Counted from the first letter of the stretch, positions 17,004 to 26,157 are shown. The stretch: 64,000 bases of DNA from Hyphomicrobiales bacterium (GCA_900469615.1 UBYA01000006.1:1-64000), one strand, 5' to 3'. Made by a program: numbers and translations. Notes: a model not told the origin generated them from the sequence alone.

Positions 17004-17846
17004 TCAGCGCAGGTCCAAAAGCAACACGCGATGATCCGACACTTCAGGCTCGGCGACGGGGTCGAAGCGGACGACTTCGACATTCGGCGTCACCAGCATG
17101 TAATCGGCAAAACGGGGCTGCTTTCCATAATAAGACGTGCGCGTGTCATTATATCCCCGTGAGGTGACAAGATCGACAAGCCCGAAGCTGCCGAGGATTT
17201 CGAACGTCTCGCTATCGGGCAATATATTGAAATCGCCGCAGACGACCAGCCGGTCGCCGTCCTGCTTCACCTGGCGGATGAGTTCGACAAGCGCATTTGC
17301 CTGATGGCGACGTGCGGGCGTATCGCCTTTCCCGTCCAGATCGCGCAGGCCATGCATGTGGGCGATGGTGACGGCATAACCGTGTCGATAATCGAACAGG
17401 CGGACGCAATGGGCGTTGCGCGAGCGCGGATGCGGCCCGTAGCCATCGGCAGAGAACCCGCCATGAACGAAGCCGGCCGCCTGACCGATGACAGGACAGG
17501 TCCTGCGCACGAAGGTCGCCAATCCGAATTCGGAATCGAACCGCCGGTCGCCATCGAAAAGATCGCCCCGCGCGACCGGAAGAAAGAAGGCATCGTAAGC
17601 CGGCAAAGCAGCCTTCAGTTCCTCGTAAAGATTGGCGCGCTGCGCAAGCTCGACGCCATGATCGCGATAAACCAGCCATTCCGATCCAGCATCATGCGTG
17701 CGAACCACCTCCTGCAGGCAGAGGACGTCCGCATCGACCCCGACGAGATAGGGCATCAGCGGCTCGTGCAGGCGGCCACCCCACGCATTCAGCGAAACGA
17801 TACGCAAAGTTCCTGCTCCCTCATCCTCTCGCCCCCCGGCAGTCAT
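17004..17846 (-). CDS. Endonuclease/exonuclease/phosphatase-family hydrolase
   Basis: This 280-residue protein belongs to the metal-dependent EEP fold of DNase I and sphingomyelinase. Conserved sites appear in order: IVSLNAWGG (Asn20), VLCLQEVV (metal-binding Glu), AHMHGLRD, VVCGDFNILPDSE, and the terminal SDHRVLLLDL with the catalytic Asp-His. No signal peptide is seen, so it is likely cytoplasmic. The substrate (DNA, phosphoinositide-like or other phosphodiester) cannot be told. Gene ends convergent to aldR. Confidence 0.88.
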   Translation of the reverse strand: MTAGGREDEGAGTLRIVSLNAWGGRLHEPLMPYLVGVDADVLCLQEVVRTHDAGSEWLVYRDHGVELAQRANLYEELKAALPAYDAFFLPVARGDLFDGDRRFDSEFGLATFVRRTCPVIGQAAGFVHGGFSADGYGPHPRSRNAHCVRLFDYRHGYAVTIAHMHGLRDLDGKGDTPARRHQANALVELIRQVKQDGDRLVVCGDFNILPDSETFEILGSFGLVDLVTSRGYNDTRTSYYGKQPRFADYMLVTPNVEVVRFDPVAEPEVSDHRVLLLDLR

Positions 17847-18010
17847 CGGCAGCGGCTAGCCGCTCGGTGCCGGACCATCCACAGGCCGGCCATATGAATT
17901 CGGTATCGATTCGATACGGCCGGATACAATTTTAGCGATCATCCTAAGCATCTCTCAATGCACATCCGATATCCAGTAACGGAAACACATGCGCGAGCCG
18001 GGATACCATC

Positions 18011-18370
18011 ATGCAGCTATCTTCGAAATCTCTCGTCCAAGGCAATCTGAAAATCAAGGCGCGCGGTTCTTCGCGCCATCATGCCCGGCTTATGGGCCAG
18101 GTTCGTTATTTCACCAAGCTCGTCGCCGGGCGCGTCGTCGATATCTCCACCAATGGCATCGCTCTCGATCTTCAGGCGCCGCTTTATGCCGCCGCGGGCA
18201 GCAAGGTGCGCGTGGAATGCGACGATATCGGCCTATTGGATGGTTTCGTGCGCTGGGCCCATAACGGCCGCATCGGCATCGAATTCGATCGCTCTTCCAA
18301 TGCCTCTGCGAAGGTCGCATCCTATTTCCGCTTTTTCCACAAGGACATAAAGCCGGTTCTCAAACGCTGA
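18011..18370 (+). CDS. PilZ-domain protein
   Basis: The 119-residue product is essentially one PilZ domain. The cyclic-di-GMP signature is present: RHHAR (Arg22 and Arg26, the RxxxR) and DISTNGIAL (Asp44, Ser46, Gly49), followed by VECDDIGLLDGFVRWAHNGRIGIEF. It would bind c-di-GMP and adjust motility, polysaccharide or surface behaviour through partners. The gene stands alone, upstream of the phosphodiesterase at 18507 which has its own promoter region. Confidence 0.9.
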   Translation: MQLSSKSLVQGNLKIKARGSSRHHARLMGQVRYFTKLVAGRVVDISTNGIALDLQAPLYAAAGSKVRVECDDIGLLDGFVRWAHNGRIGIEFDRSSNASAKVASYFRFFHKDIKPVLKR

Positions 18371-18506
18371 TCGATTGCCGGCGCCTGCCGCCTCGATCCA
18401 CAATAAGCCTGTCACATTCCTGGTGCACACCTTCAAAAATCGTCCTACTCTCCCTCTCCCGAGAGATGATCGACGGACTATAGCCCCATCGTTGAAGGAG
18501 TGTTTC

Positions 18507-20495
18507 ATGTCTTCCATTCTGGATTTGCCCAGCATGTCGCGCCGTTCCCTGCTGCAAGGCCTGAGCGCCACTGCGGCGCTGATCGTGCTGCATCCCTTTG
18601 CCGCCCGCGCCGCCGGCAATCAGGCGCATCTGCGCCTCATGGAAACGACCGACATTCACGTCAACGTCTTCCCCTATGACTATTATGCCGACAAGCCGAA
18701 CGACACGATGGGCCTGACGCGCACCGCGACGATCATCGACAATATCCGCGCCGAAGCCACCAACTCGCTGCTGATCGACAATGGCGACGTGCTGCAGGGA
18801 AATCCGATGGGCGACTACATGGCCTATCAGCACGGCATGAAGGACGGCGACGTTCACCCGGTCATCAAGGCGATGAACACGCTCGGCTATTCGGTGGGCA
18901 CGCTCGGAAACCACGAGTTCAACTACGGCCTCGACTTCATGTTCAAGGTCCTGGCAGGTGCGAACTTCCCCTTTGTCTGCGCCAACCTGACCAAGGGCCA
19001 GCTGGCATCAGACCCGACAAAGGACGATCTGTTCTTCAAGCCCTACCTGATCCTCGAAAAGACGATCAAGGACGGCGCCGGCAATGAAAGCCCGATCAAG
19101 ATCGGCTTCATCGGTTTCGTGCCGCCGCAGATCATGCTCTGGGACATCAAGAACCTCGAAGGCAAGGCGCAGACGCGCGATATCGTCGAAGCCGCCAAGG
19201 CCTGGGTTCCGGTCATGAAGGCCGAGGGCGCCGATATCGTCATCGCGCTCTCGCATTCCGGCATCGACGGCAGCGGCCCGGCCGACAAGATGGAAAACGC
19301 CTCGCTCTACGTCGCCGCCGTCGACGGCATCGATGCCGTCTTTACCGGCCACCAGCATCTCGTCTTCCCCGGCCCCAAGACCTGGGACGGCATCAAGGAC
19401 GCAGATCCGGTCAAGGGCACCCTGCACGGCAAGCCCGCCGTCATGGCCGGCTTCTGGGGCTCGCATCTCGGCCTGATCGACCTGTTGCTGGAAAAGGACG
19501 GCAAGAGCTGGAAGATCGTCGATTTCACCTCCGAGGCGCGGCCGATCTACCACCGCGACGACAAGAAGAAGGTCATCGCCGATGTCGCCGACAAGAAGGA
19601 AGTGGCGGAAGCCGCCAAGGCCGAGCATGAGGCGACGCTCGCCTATGTCCGCACGCCTGTCGGCAAGACGTCTGCACCGCTCTATTCCTATTTCGCGCTG
19701 GTCGCCGACGATCCGTCGGTGCAGATCGTCAGCCAGGCGCAAACCTGGTACATCAAGGACATGCTGAAGGAAACGCAGTACAAGGACCTGCCGGTTCTTT
19801 CGGCTGCGGCACCCTTCAAATGCGGCGGCCGCAACGGCGCCGATTACTATACGGACGTTCCCGCCGGCAATATCGCCATCAAGAACGTCGCCGACCTCTA
19901 CCTCTATCCGAACACCGTGCAGGCGGTCGTCATCAACGGCGCGCAGGTCAAGAACTGGCTGGAAATGTCGGCGGCGATGTTCAATCAGGTGCAGCCCGGC
20001 GCCAAGGATGCCGACCTTATCAACAACAGCTTCCCATCCTACAATTTCGACGTCATCGACGGCGTTACCTACCAGATCGACGTCTCGCAGCCGCGCCGCT
20101 TCGGCGATGACGGCAAGGTTTTGAATGCCGATGCAAACCGCATCCAGAACCTGCAGTTTAACGGCAAGCCGATCGATCCCGCGCAGAAGTTCCTTGTCGT
20201 GAGCAACAATTACCGCGCCGGCGGCGGCGGAAATTTCCCGGAAATCGGTGCCGACAAGGTCGTCTACCAGGCACCCGACACCAACCGCGACGTCATCGTG
20301 CGCTATGTCCACGATCAGGGCACGATCAATCCGACCGCCGATGGCAACTGGACGTTCAAACCGCTGCCGGGCACGACCGTCCTCTTCCAGAGCGCGCCGA
20401 AGGCCAAGGATTTCCTCGATCAGGTCAAGAGCGTGAAGATCGAGGATGCCGGCGAAGGCACCGACGGTTTCCACAACTACCGGCTCGTCCTGTAG
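18507..20495 (+). CDS. cpdB: Periplasmic 2',3'-cyclic-nucleotide 2'-phosphodiesterase / 3'-nucleotidase
   Basis: Start ATG 18507 has AAGGAG 6 nt upstream. The 662-residue protein carries a Tat signal (SRRSLLQGLSATAALIVLHPFAARAA), then a calcineurin-like metallophosphatase domain (METTDIHVNVFPYDYY, DNGDVLQGNPMGDY, LGNHEFNYGLD, ALSHSGID, FTGHQHL) and the C-terminal 5'-nucleotidase domain (from about 360, with the substrate loop NNYRAGGGGNFP). The MGDYMAYQHG segment and size favour CpdB over UshA. It releases phosphate and nucleosides from external nucleotides. A perfect terminator hairpin follows. Confidence 0.92.
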   Translation: MSSILDLPSMSRRSLLQGLSATAALIVLHPFAARAAGNQAHLRLMETTDIHVNVFPYDYYADKPNDTMGLTRTATIIDNIRAEATNSLLIDNGDVLQGNPMGDYMAYQHGMKDGDVHPVIKAMNTLGYSVGTLGNHEFNYGLDFMFKVLAGANFPFVCANLTKGQLASDPTKDDLFFKPYLILEKTIKDGAGNESPIKIGFIGFVPPQIMLWDIKNLEGKAQTRDIVEAAKAWVPVMKAEGADIVIALSHSGIDGSGPADKMENASLYVAAVDGIDAVFTGHQHLVFPGPKTWDGIKDADPVKGTLHGKPAVMAGFWGSHLGLIDLLLEKDGKSWKIVDFTSEARPIYHRDDKKKVIADVADKKEVAEAAKAEHEATLAYVRTPVGKTSAPLYSYFALVADDPSVQIVSQAQTWYIKDMLKETQYKDLPVLSAAAPFKCGGRNGADYYTDVPAGNIAIKNVADLYLYPNTVQAVVINGAQVKNWLEMSAAMFNQVQPGAKDADLINNSFPSYNFDVIDGVTYQIDVSQPRRFGDDGKVLNADANRIQNLQFNGKPIDPAQKFLVVSNNYRAGGGGNFPEIGADKVVYQAPDTNRDVIVRYVHDQGTINPTADGNWTFKPLPGTTVLFQSAPKAKDFLDQVKSVKIEDAGEGTDGFHNYRLVL

Positions 20496-20509
20496 CCGCG
20501 ACCGCAATC

Positions 20510-20541
20510 GTCCTCTCCTCGCTTCGGGGAGAGGACTTCTT
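20510..20541 (+). terminator. Terminator of cpdB
   Basis: A 9-bp stem (20510-20518 GTCCTCTCC with 20528-20536 GGAGAGGAC) with a 9-nt loop, followed by TTCTT, begins 14 nt after the cpdB stop. It also abuts the end of the convergent LysR gene. Confidence 0.8.
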
Positions 20542-21509
20542 CATTCGGCAGCCAGCCGTTTGTCGCTCGGCTGGAATATTTCGACGGCCGCCTTGAAGTC
20601 TTCCTGATTGGGGCATCGCGAGAGACGAGAGCGGAAAGCCTCGATCATCCAGGCGGCAGCGGGGCCGGGAGGATTGTCGACCTTCCGCACCGCATAGAGC
20701 GGATATTCGCTCTGGTCGTACGCGTCGAGATCCAAAGGCACCAGCCGCCCCTTCTGCAAGTCCTCCATGATGAACGAGGCCGGCAGCCCTCCCCAGCCAA
20801 GGCCACCGCGGATCAGCTGATGCTTGGTGGCTATATCGCTGACGCGCCAGGTCTTATAGGACAGGACGTTGAAATCCTTGCCGTTCGTCAGACTGGAGGC
20901 ATCGGTGACGACGAGCTGAACTTCCTCGCGCACATCCGCAAGCGTCAACGGCCTTCCCATCCGGGCAAGCGGATGGGTGGGCGTGGCAACCGGCATCATG
21001 AAGGAATGACCGATTCGCTCGATGAGCAAGGCGTCGTCCTGCTTCACTACGGAGCCGCCGATGCCGATCGTCGACTTGCCGCTGGAGACAAGCTCCATCA
21101 TCGTGCCGAGTTCGCCGGTATCGAGCCGCAGCGAAACATAGGGAAAGCGATCGCGAAACTCGCGCAGCACATCGACGGTGGCATGGACCGGCACCATGAC
21201 GCTGATCGCGACGGCGACCTCCGCCTCAAGCCCGGTCTTCAGCCCTTTGACCCTGGCGCGCATCACCTGCAGGTCGGCAAGAATGCGGCGTGCATCCTCC
21301 AGCATCACCCTGCCCGCATCCGTCAGTTTCGGCTGGCGCGAGCCCGAGCGCTCGAAGAGCGGCATTTCGAGCTGCGCCTCCAGATTGGCGATCGTATAGC
21401 TGATGACCGATTGGGCGCGGTTGAGCGCACGCGATGCGGCGGAAAAACTGCCTGACTCGGCAACGGTCAGAAAAACCTGAAGCTGGTCGAGGGTGGGATT
21501 GGGGAGCAT
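20541..21509 (-). CDS. LysR-family transcriptional regulator (divergent from azoR)
   Basis: The 322-residue product opens with the LysR winged HTH (LDQLQVFLTVAESGSFSAASRALNRAQSVISYTIANLE, about 8-46) and continues with a type 2 periplasmic-binding effector domain (about 95-300). It is divergently transcribed from the azoreductase gene, the standard layout for a LysR protein and its target. The inducer is probably a quinone or other electrophile, by analogy with regulators of such reductases; the sequence does not show it. Confidence 0.88.
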   Translation of the reverse strand: MLPNPTLDQLQVFLTVAESGSFSAASRALNRAQSVISYTIANLEAQLEMPLFERSGSRQPKLTDAGRVMLEDARRILADLQVMRARVKGLKTGLEAEVAVAISVMVPVHATVDVLREFRDRFPYVSLRLDTGELGTMMELVSSGKSTIGIGGSVVKQDDALLIERIGHSFMMPVATPTHPLARMGRPLTLADVREEVQLVVTDASSLTNGKDFNVLSYKTWRVSDIATKHQLIRGGLGWGGLPASFIMEDLQKGRLVPLDLDAYDQSEYPLYAVRKVDNPPGPAAAWMIEAFRSRLSRCPNQEDFKAAVEIFQPSDKRLAAE

Positions 21510-21526
21510 CTGCCATCCATTCTATC

Positions 21527-21548
21527 GATAATTATAATCCATATTATC
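21527..21548. promoter_or_regulatory. Candidate LysR operator between the regulator and azoR
   Basis: GATAAT (21527-21532) and ATTATC (21543-21548) form an inverted repeat across 10 bp in an AT-rich patch of the 137-nt divergent region. It sits next to the LysR start, as an autoregulatory site would. Confidence 0.45.
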
Positions 21549-21646
21549 ACAGTTTTTCTCGATAGTACCGAGGACTTATCTAGTGAACCGAACGGGATCG
21601 GATTCTCCCAACCGATTTTCGCAACTTATTGAAAAGGAATACGGAT

Positions 21647-22261
21647 ATGTCCTCCATTCTGCTTCTGACCTCCAGCCCGCGTCCGGACTCGCTCTCCACC
21701 AAGATCGCGACCGACCTCGCCGAGAAGATCAAGGCCAAAAACCCCGGCAAGACGCTCGTGCATCGCGACCTCGCCGCCGATGCGCTGCCGCATATCGACG
21801 GCCCCTTCACCGCCGCCATCCGCACGCCGGCCGATGCCCGCACGCCGGAGCAGCAGGAACTGGTCAAGGTTTCCGACGCGCTCGTCGACGAGCTGCTCGC
21901 CGCCGACACGCTGGTCATCGGCACCGGCCTCATCAACTTCAACATCTATTCGTCGCTGAAGACCTGGATCGACAATATCGCTCGCGCCGGCCGCACCTTC
22001 ACCTACACGGAAACCGGCCCGAAGGGTCTGGCTACCGGCAAGAAGGCTTACATCGTGCTTGCATCGGGCGGCGTTTACTCCGAAGGCCCGGCCGCTCCCC
22101 TTAACCATGCCGTTCCCTATCTGAAGTCGGTTCTCGCCTTTATCGGCATCACCGACGTCGAGACCGTTTACATCGAAGGCCTCGCCTTCGGTCCGGAAGC
22201 CGCTGAAAAGGCAGTCGGCGCCGCTCAGGCTCGCGCCTCCGAGCTGGCTCTGGCCGCTTAA
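21647..22261 (+). CDS. azoR: FMN-dependent NADH-azoreductase
   Basis: Start ATG 21647 (MSSILLLTSSPRPDSLSTK) has AAAGGAA 7 nt upstream. The 204-residue flavodoxin-like protein has the FMN phosphate loop TSSPRPDSLSTK (8-19), the isoalloxazine loop TGLINFNIYSSLKTWIDNIARAGRTFTYTETGPKGL (conserved FNIYSSLK and GRTF) and IVLASGGVYSEGP. It reduces quinones and azo compounds by two-electron transfer. A terminator follows at 22289. Likely induced through the divergent LysR protein. Confidence 0.93.
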   Translation: MSSILLLTSSPRPDSLSTKIATDLAEKIKAKNPGKTLVHRDLAADALPHIDGPFTAAIRTPADARTPEQQELVKVSDALVDELLAADTLVIGTGLINFNIYSSLKTWIDNIARAGRTFTYTETGPKGLATGKKAYIVLASGGVYSEGPAAPLNHAVPYLKSVLAFIGITDVETVYIEGLAFGPEAAEKAVGAAQARASELALAA

Positions 22262-22288
22262 CCGACCGCATCCTTCAGACGCCGACAG

Positions 22289-22320
22289 GCGGCCGGCTTC
22301 CACCGGCCGCTTTTATTTTA
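22289..22320 (+). terminator. Terminator of azoR
   Basis: GCGGCCGG (22289-22296) pairs with CCGGCCGC (22303-22310) around a 6-nt loop and is followed by TTTTATTTTA. It ends at the stop codon of the convergent TetR gene. Confidence 0.92.
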
Positions 22321-22321
22321 T

Positions 22322-22894
22322 CTACGGCAACCCATTGATGAACTGTTTCGCGGTCTCCAGAATTTCACCGGAGAGAACCTCGTCATCCGCCACGCGCGCA
22401 AGGCCGAGCGCGCCGGTCATGAGACAGGAGGCGATAATTGCCTTCCGCCTCGCGTCCGCCGTTTCCGGCTGCGGCATGCGCGCCGTCATGGCGTCGAAGT
22501 TTCGGCGCAGCCCTTCCGTCGCGACGGCGCGGACCGCATCGCTGCCCCGCGCCATATCCGCCGTCAGCGCCGCATAGACGCAGCCCTCGCCGCAATGATC
22601 CCGGTGACGCTCGCTGAGGTAATTGTCGACATAATCGGCAAGCGGGACGCTTTCAGGATCGATCCCCTTGTCCTGCTGCTGCCGCCGCCATGATCCGATT
22701 GCGGCTTCCACCGCTTCCGCAACGAGCTCGTCTCGGGAGGCGAAGTGCTTGTAGAAGCCCCCGACGGTCAAGCCCGCTTCCTTCATCAGATCGGCAACGC
22801 CGATTCCCTCCAATCCCTCCTCGCGCAGACGCCTGGCGGCGAGTGTCACAATGCGCTCGTGCGTCTTCTGCTTTTCCAGTTGCGAGCGACCCAT
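22322..22894 (-). CDS. TetR-family repressor (divergent from an SDR gene)
   Basis: Start ATG 22894 (MGRSQLEKQKTHERIVTLAARRL) has AAGGGAA upstream; the longer frame to 22939 would run through the operator. The 190-residue protein has the TetR HTH (GIGVADLMKEAGLTVGGFYKHFASRDEL, about 31-58) and a C-terminal ligand domain with HCGEGCVYAALTADMAR, a cysteine pair common in the subgroup that controls reductase genes. It most likely represses itself and the dehydrogenase gene at 23000 through the repeats at 22927-22966. Confidence 0.9.
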   Translation of the reverse strand: MGRSQLEKQKTHERIVTLAARRLREEGLEGIGVADLMKEAGLTVGGFYKHFASRDELVAEAVEAAIGSWRRQQQDKGIDPESVPLADYVDNYLSERHRDHCGEGCVYAALTADMARGSDAVRAVATEGLRRNFDAMTARMPQPETADARRKAIIASCLMTGALGLARVADDEVLSGEILETAKQFINGLP

Positions 22895-22916
22895 CGAAAT
22901 TCCCTTCGTGTCCGGC

Positions 22917-22966
22917 TTGACAAAAAGGATTACGGTCATAATCCTAATAGATGACGATCATAATCC
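22917..22966. promoter_or_regulatory. TetR operator: two 17-bp direct repeats, 22 bp apart, over a promoter
   Basis: GATTACGGTCATAATCC (22928-22944) recurs as GATGACGATCATAATCC (22950-22966), 15 of 17 identical and two helical turns apart. The first is itself a palindrome GGATTA-N6-TAATCC (22927-22944). A TTGACA element (22917-22922) just precedes it on the plus strand. This is a typical arrangement for cooperative binding by TetR dimers. Confidence 0.75.
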
Positions 22967-22999
22967 AGATCGCCGAAAAAGCCAACAGGAGCAAAGAAC

Positions 23000-23776
23000 A
23001 TGCGTCTCAGGAACAAGGTCGCCGTCATCACCGGCGGAAACAGCGGGATCGGGCTGGCCACGGCTCGCCTCTTCCTGGCCGAAGGTGCAAAGGTCGCCAT
23101 CACCGGCCGCAACGCGCAGACGCTGGCTGCCGCAGCCGGGGAACTGGGTGGCGAGGTGCTGGCCTTGCAGGCGGATACGACTGATATCCCGGCCACGGAG
23201 AAGGCGTTTTCAGAGGCTGCGGACAAGCTTGGAAAGTTCGATATCGTCTTCGCCAATGCGGGCATTGCCGGCGAAACCGCGCTCGGGCAAACCACCCTCG
23301 AACAGTTCGAAACCATCGTGCGCATCAATTTCACCGGTGTCTTCTTCACCGTTCAGGCAGCTCTCCCGCATCTCAACGATGGCGGTTCGGTGATCCTGAA
23401 CGGCTCGGTACATGCCGTCCTCGGCATCCCCGGCTATTCCGCCTATGCGGGCACGAAAGGCGCCGTTCGCGCCATGACCCGCAATCTCGCTTCCGAGCTT
23501 GCGCCCCGTGGCATCCGCGTCAACCAGGTTACGCCGGGCGCGACCAAGACGCCGATCTGGGATGCGCGTGCCGCCACGCCGGAAGCCCTGGACGCACTGC
23601 AGGCGCGCTTTGGCGGCATGAGCCCGCTCGGCCGCATGAGCGAGGCCGACGATATCGCCAAGGCCGCGCTTTACCTCGCCTCCGACGATTCAGCCAATGT
23701 CACTGCCATCGAAATCGCGGTCGACGGCGGCGCGGTCAACGCTCCTTCCGGCGCAAAGATGTTTCGCACCGCCTGA
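23000..23776 (+). CDS. Short-chain dehydrogenase/reductase under TetR control
   Basis: The 258-residue product is a classical SDR: cofactor motif TGGNSGIG (11-18), NAG in FANAGIAG, catalytic serine in ILNGSVHAVLG and YAGTK, and the C-terminal YLASDDSANVTAIEIAVDGG. Arg33-34 region TGRNAQTL suggests NADPH preference. AGGAG precedes the ATG by 9 nt. Its natural substrate is not known; the TetR partner suggests a role in handling a toxic or signalling carbonyl compound. Confidence 0.9.
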   Translation: MRLRNKVAVITGGNSGIGLATARLFLAEGAKVAITGRNAQTLAAAAGELGGEVLALQADTTDIPATEKAFSEAADKLGKFDIVFANAGIAGETALGQTTLEQFETIVRINFTGVFFTVQAALPHLNDGGSVILNGSVHAVLGIPGYSAYAGTKGAVRAMTRNLASELAPRGIRVNQVTPGATKTPIWDARAATPEALDALQARFGGMSPLGRMSEADDIAKAALYLASDDSANVTAIEIAVDGGAVNAPSGAKMFRTA

Positions 23777-23956
23777 GCCGGCAGAAGCTGATTGTCTTGG
23801 ATAGCCGTCGTTTTGTCGGGCCGCCTGATGCGGAAGCAGAGGGCGGCCTTCGCCGGGCAAAGCCCGAATTCCGATTGTCGCGACAGACAGGCTGCGATGC
23901 CCCCGCATCGGCGATGCGCTCTGTCGGTCTTTCGGAGGCCGGAAATCCGCCCGATA

Positions 23957-24295
23957 TCAGACCTGGCGGGTCTTTTCACCGTCGCCGAACAGCGATGCGC
24001 CGTTCTGATCGATGATCTGCTGCGCCTTGCGGAAAGTGGACTCCACGGCATCGTCCGACGAGCTGAAAACATCGGCGCGGATGAAATTGCGCACCAGGAT
24101 TTCGCCGTTCACATCCTTCTCGATCCGGCCCATCAGGCGGAACTGGTTGCCCTCGCGCTGCGGCGTCGCATAGATCGTGCAGCCGGCATGCGATTGCGGC
24201 TCGGCGCTAACCGTCGGACCGCCGGACTTTTCGGTGTCCGGCTGCGATGCGCCACCGGTGAAGATCGAGATGATATTTGAAAATAACGAAGCCAT
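23957..24295 (-). CDS. HlyU-family protein
   Basis: The 112-residue product has an N-terminal segment MASLFSNIISIFTGG followed by a conserved domain (YATPQREGNQFRLMGRIEKDV, LVRNFIRADVFSSSDDAVESTFRKAQQIIDQNG) that matches the short HlyU family. Vibrio HlyU of that Pfam name is a regulator, but alphaproteobacterial members lack an obvious HTH and their role is open. It lies 37 nt downstream of ilvA on the same strand and may be co-transcribed with it. The 180 nt between the previous SDR and this gene hold nothing I can name. Confidence 0.75.
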   Translation of the reverse strand: MASLFSNIISIFTGGASQPDTEKSGGPTVSAEPQSHAGCTIYATPQREGNQFRLMGRIEKDVNGEILVRNFIRADVFSSSDDAVESTFRKAQQIIDQNGASLFGDGEKTRQV

Positions 24296-24332
24296 GGATC
24301 GCCTTTAGCATGAAGGTTGCGGGGCCGCAAAG

Positions 24333-25583
24333 TCAAATGATCAGGTTTGCCAGGATGTCGTTTTCCGTGATGTCCTCGTAGCCCATGCCGGAACTTTCGA
24401 AATTGGCGATAAGCTGCTTGAAATTATCGGGATTCTTCGTCTCGATACCGATAAGGATGGAGCCGAAATTGCGCGCGCTCTTCTTCAGGTACTCGAAACG
24501 GGCGATGTCGTCTTCCGGTCCGAGCATGTTGAGAAAATCCCTCAAGGCGCCGGGGCGCTGGGCAAGGCGCAGAATGAAGTATTTCTTCAATCCGGCATAG
24601 CGCATGGCGCGCTCCTTGACGTCGGGCAGGCGCTCGAAGTCGAAATTGCCGCCGGAGACGACGGCAACGATGGTCTTGCCGCGAATGCTGTCGCGATCCA
24701 GCTTTTCGAGCGCGGTGATCGCCAGTGCGCCCGCCGGCTCCAGCACGACGCCTTCGACATTCAGCATATCGGTGATGGTGACGCAGATGGCGTTTTCCTC
24801 GATCAGCGTCACCTGCTCGGCTGCAAAGCCTTTCAGCGCGGCGAAATTCAAGTCGCCGATACGGCCGACGGCGGCGCCATCGACGAAATTGTCAACCTTG
24901 GCAAGCGTGACCACCTGCCCCGCCTCGATGCTACGGCGCAGGCTCGGCGCTCCGGCCGGCTCGGCGAAAATGAAGGCATCACGGGCGAGCGTGCCGGCAA
25001 AATAGCCGGTGATGCCGGCAGCAAGGCCGCCGCCGCCGACGGGAAGGAGGATGCGGTCGGCGAGAGTGCCATCGGGCAATTGTTCCGCGATCTCGGCTGC
25101 GACGGTTGCCTGCCCTTCGATGATATCGACATGATCGAAAGGCGGCACCATGACGCCGTCGATGCGCTCCACATGCTCGCGGGCGGCCTGATAGCACTGA
25201 TCGAAGAAATCGCCGAAGAGCTCGATGGTGATGAACTCACCGCCGAACATGCGAGTCTTGTCGATCTTCTGCTGCGGTGTCGTGACGGGCATATAGACCA
25301 CGCCCGGCACGCCGAAATGCCGGCAGACGAAGGCGAAGCCCTGGGCATGATTGCCGGCGGAGGCGCAAACGAATGTCTTTTCGGTGCCGCCTTCGGCAAT
25401 CACCTTGCGAAAGAAATTGAAGGCGCCGCGAATCTTGTAGGAACGGACCGGCGTCAGATCTTCGCGCTTCAGCCAGATGTCGGCGCCGTAGCGGGCGGAA
25501 AGGTGCTCGTTGAGCTGCAACGGCGTCGGTGGAAAAAGGCCACGCATGGCCTCGGTTGCTTCGAGAACAGTCTGTTTGTCCAC
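24333..25583 (-). CDS. ilvA: Threonine ammonia-lyase (threonine dehydratase)
   Basis: The 416-residue protein is a fold-type II PLP enzyme: Lys50 in VRSYKIRGAFN is the Schiff-base lysine, SAGNHAQG the carboxylate loop and PVGGGGLAAG the phosphate loop. A single C-terminal ACT-like domain (FILRLAQRPGALRDFLNMLG, about 335-416) gives the short biosynthetic form. It makes 2-oxobutyrate from threonine for isoleucine synthesis and is probably isoleucine-sensitive. The HlyU-like gene follows. Confidence 0.93.
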   Translation of the reverse strand: MDKQTVLEATEAMRGLFPPTPLQLNEHLSARYGADIWLKREDLTPVRSYKIRGAFNFFRKVIAEGGTEKTFVCASAGNHAQGFAFVCRHFGVPGVVYMPVTTPQQKIDKTRMFGGEFITIELFGDFFDQCYQAAREHVERIDGVMVPPFDHVDIIEGQATVAAEIAEQLPDGTLADRILLPVGGGGLAAGITGYFAGTLARDAFIFAEPAGAPSLRRSIEAGQVVTLAKVDNFVDGAAVGRIGDLNFAALKGFAAEQVTLIEENAICVTITDMLNVEGVVLEPAGALAITALEKLDRDSIRGKTIVAVVSGGNFDFERLPDVKERAMRYAGLKKYFILRLAQRPGALRDFLNMLGPEDDIARFEYLKKSARNFGSILIGIETKNPDNFKQLIANFESSGMGYEDITENDILANLII

Positions 25584-26157
25584 GGCTTATCCGTCCTTCT
25601 TCAATCCATCCCCGCTATGGCACAGGAAACATGACTAAAGAAAGCCTGTTTATCGCGCTTTCGGACCTGCAAGAGCGATATTGCCGCCACACGCGCGCAA
25701 TTGACCATTTATGCCGCCGCCAGCCGAATTCCTCAAATCTGCGAGTTGACAGCAAAGCCCGCCCTGCGTCCAATATGACACAGCCATCATGACGATGGTT
25801 AGAGGCCCGCCCAACACCGATCCGTCGGCGCCGGCGGGCTTCGCCTGCCCGGACTGTCGCGATCAGCTCATATCGTCAACTCCGAACGGCGCTTTTGCAG
25901 ACGGAGAGCCTTCTTCGCATCGCCGGGTTCCGGCACCGCGAAGAAGGATGCTCATCCGCGTGCGGCCGAGCCTTGAAATTCGCCGGCCTCATGCGTTCGC
26001 TGCCGAAACTCTAACAGTTCCAGGCAAAGGCCATCGCGGCGCATGGCCTCGATCTCATGAAAATGCAGCATGTGGGCAAGTCGCGCCTGGGATCCGACTG
26101 TCGGGAGCAGACTGGGCAGCGACACGACCGGCAACCGCCCGTTTCCTGCGGAACCGA
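25584..26157. other. Long intergenic stretch between ilvA and tRNA-Leu
   Basis: About 570 nt without a convincing gene. On the plus strand an ATG at 25632 (preceded by CAGGAAAC) opens a 53-codon frame whose start MTKESLFIALSDLQERYCRHTRAIDHL faintly recalls the N terminus of SnoaL-like proteins but soon loses resemblance, so it may be a decayed gene remnant. On the minus strand a 60-codon frame (26134-25952) has no clear ribosome binding site. A GC-rich inverted segment lies near 25825-25855 (CGCCGGCGGGCTTCGCCTGCC). Confidence 0.35.
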
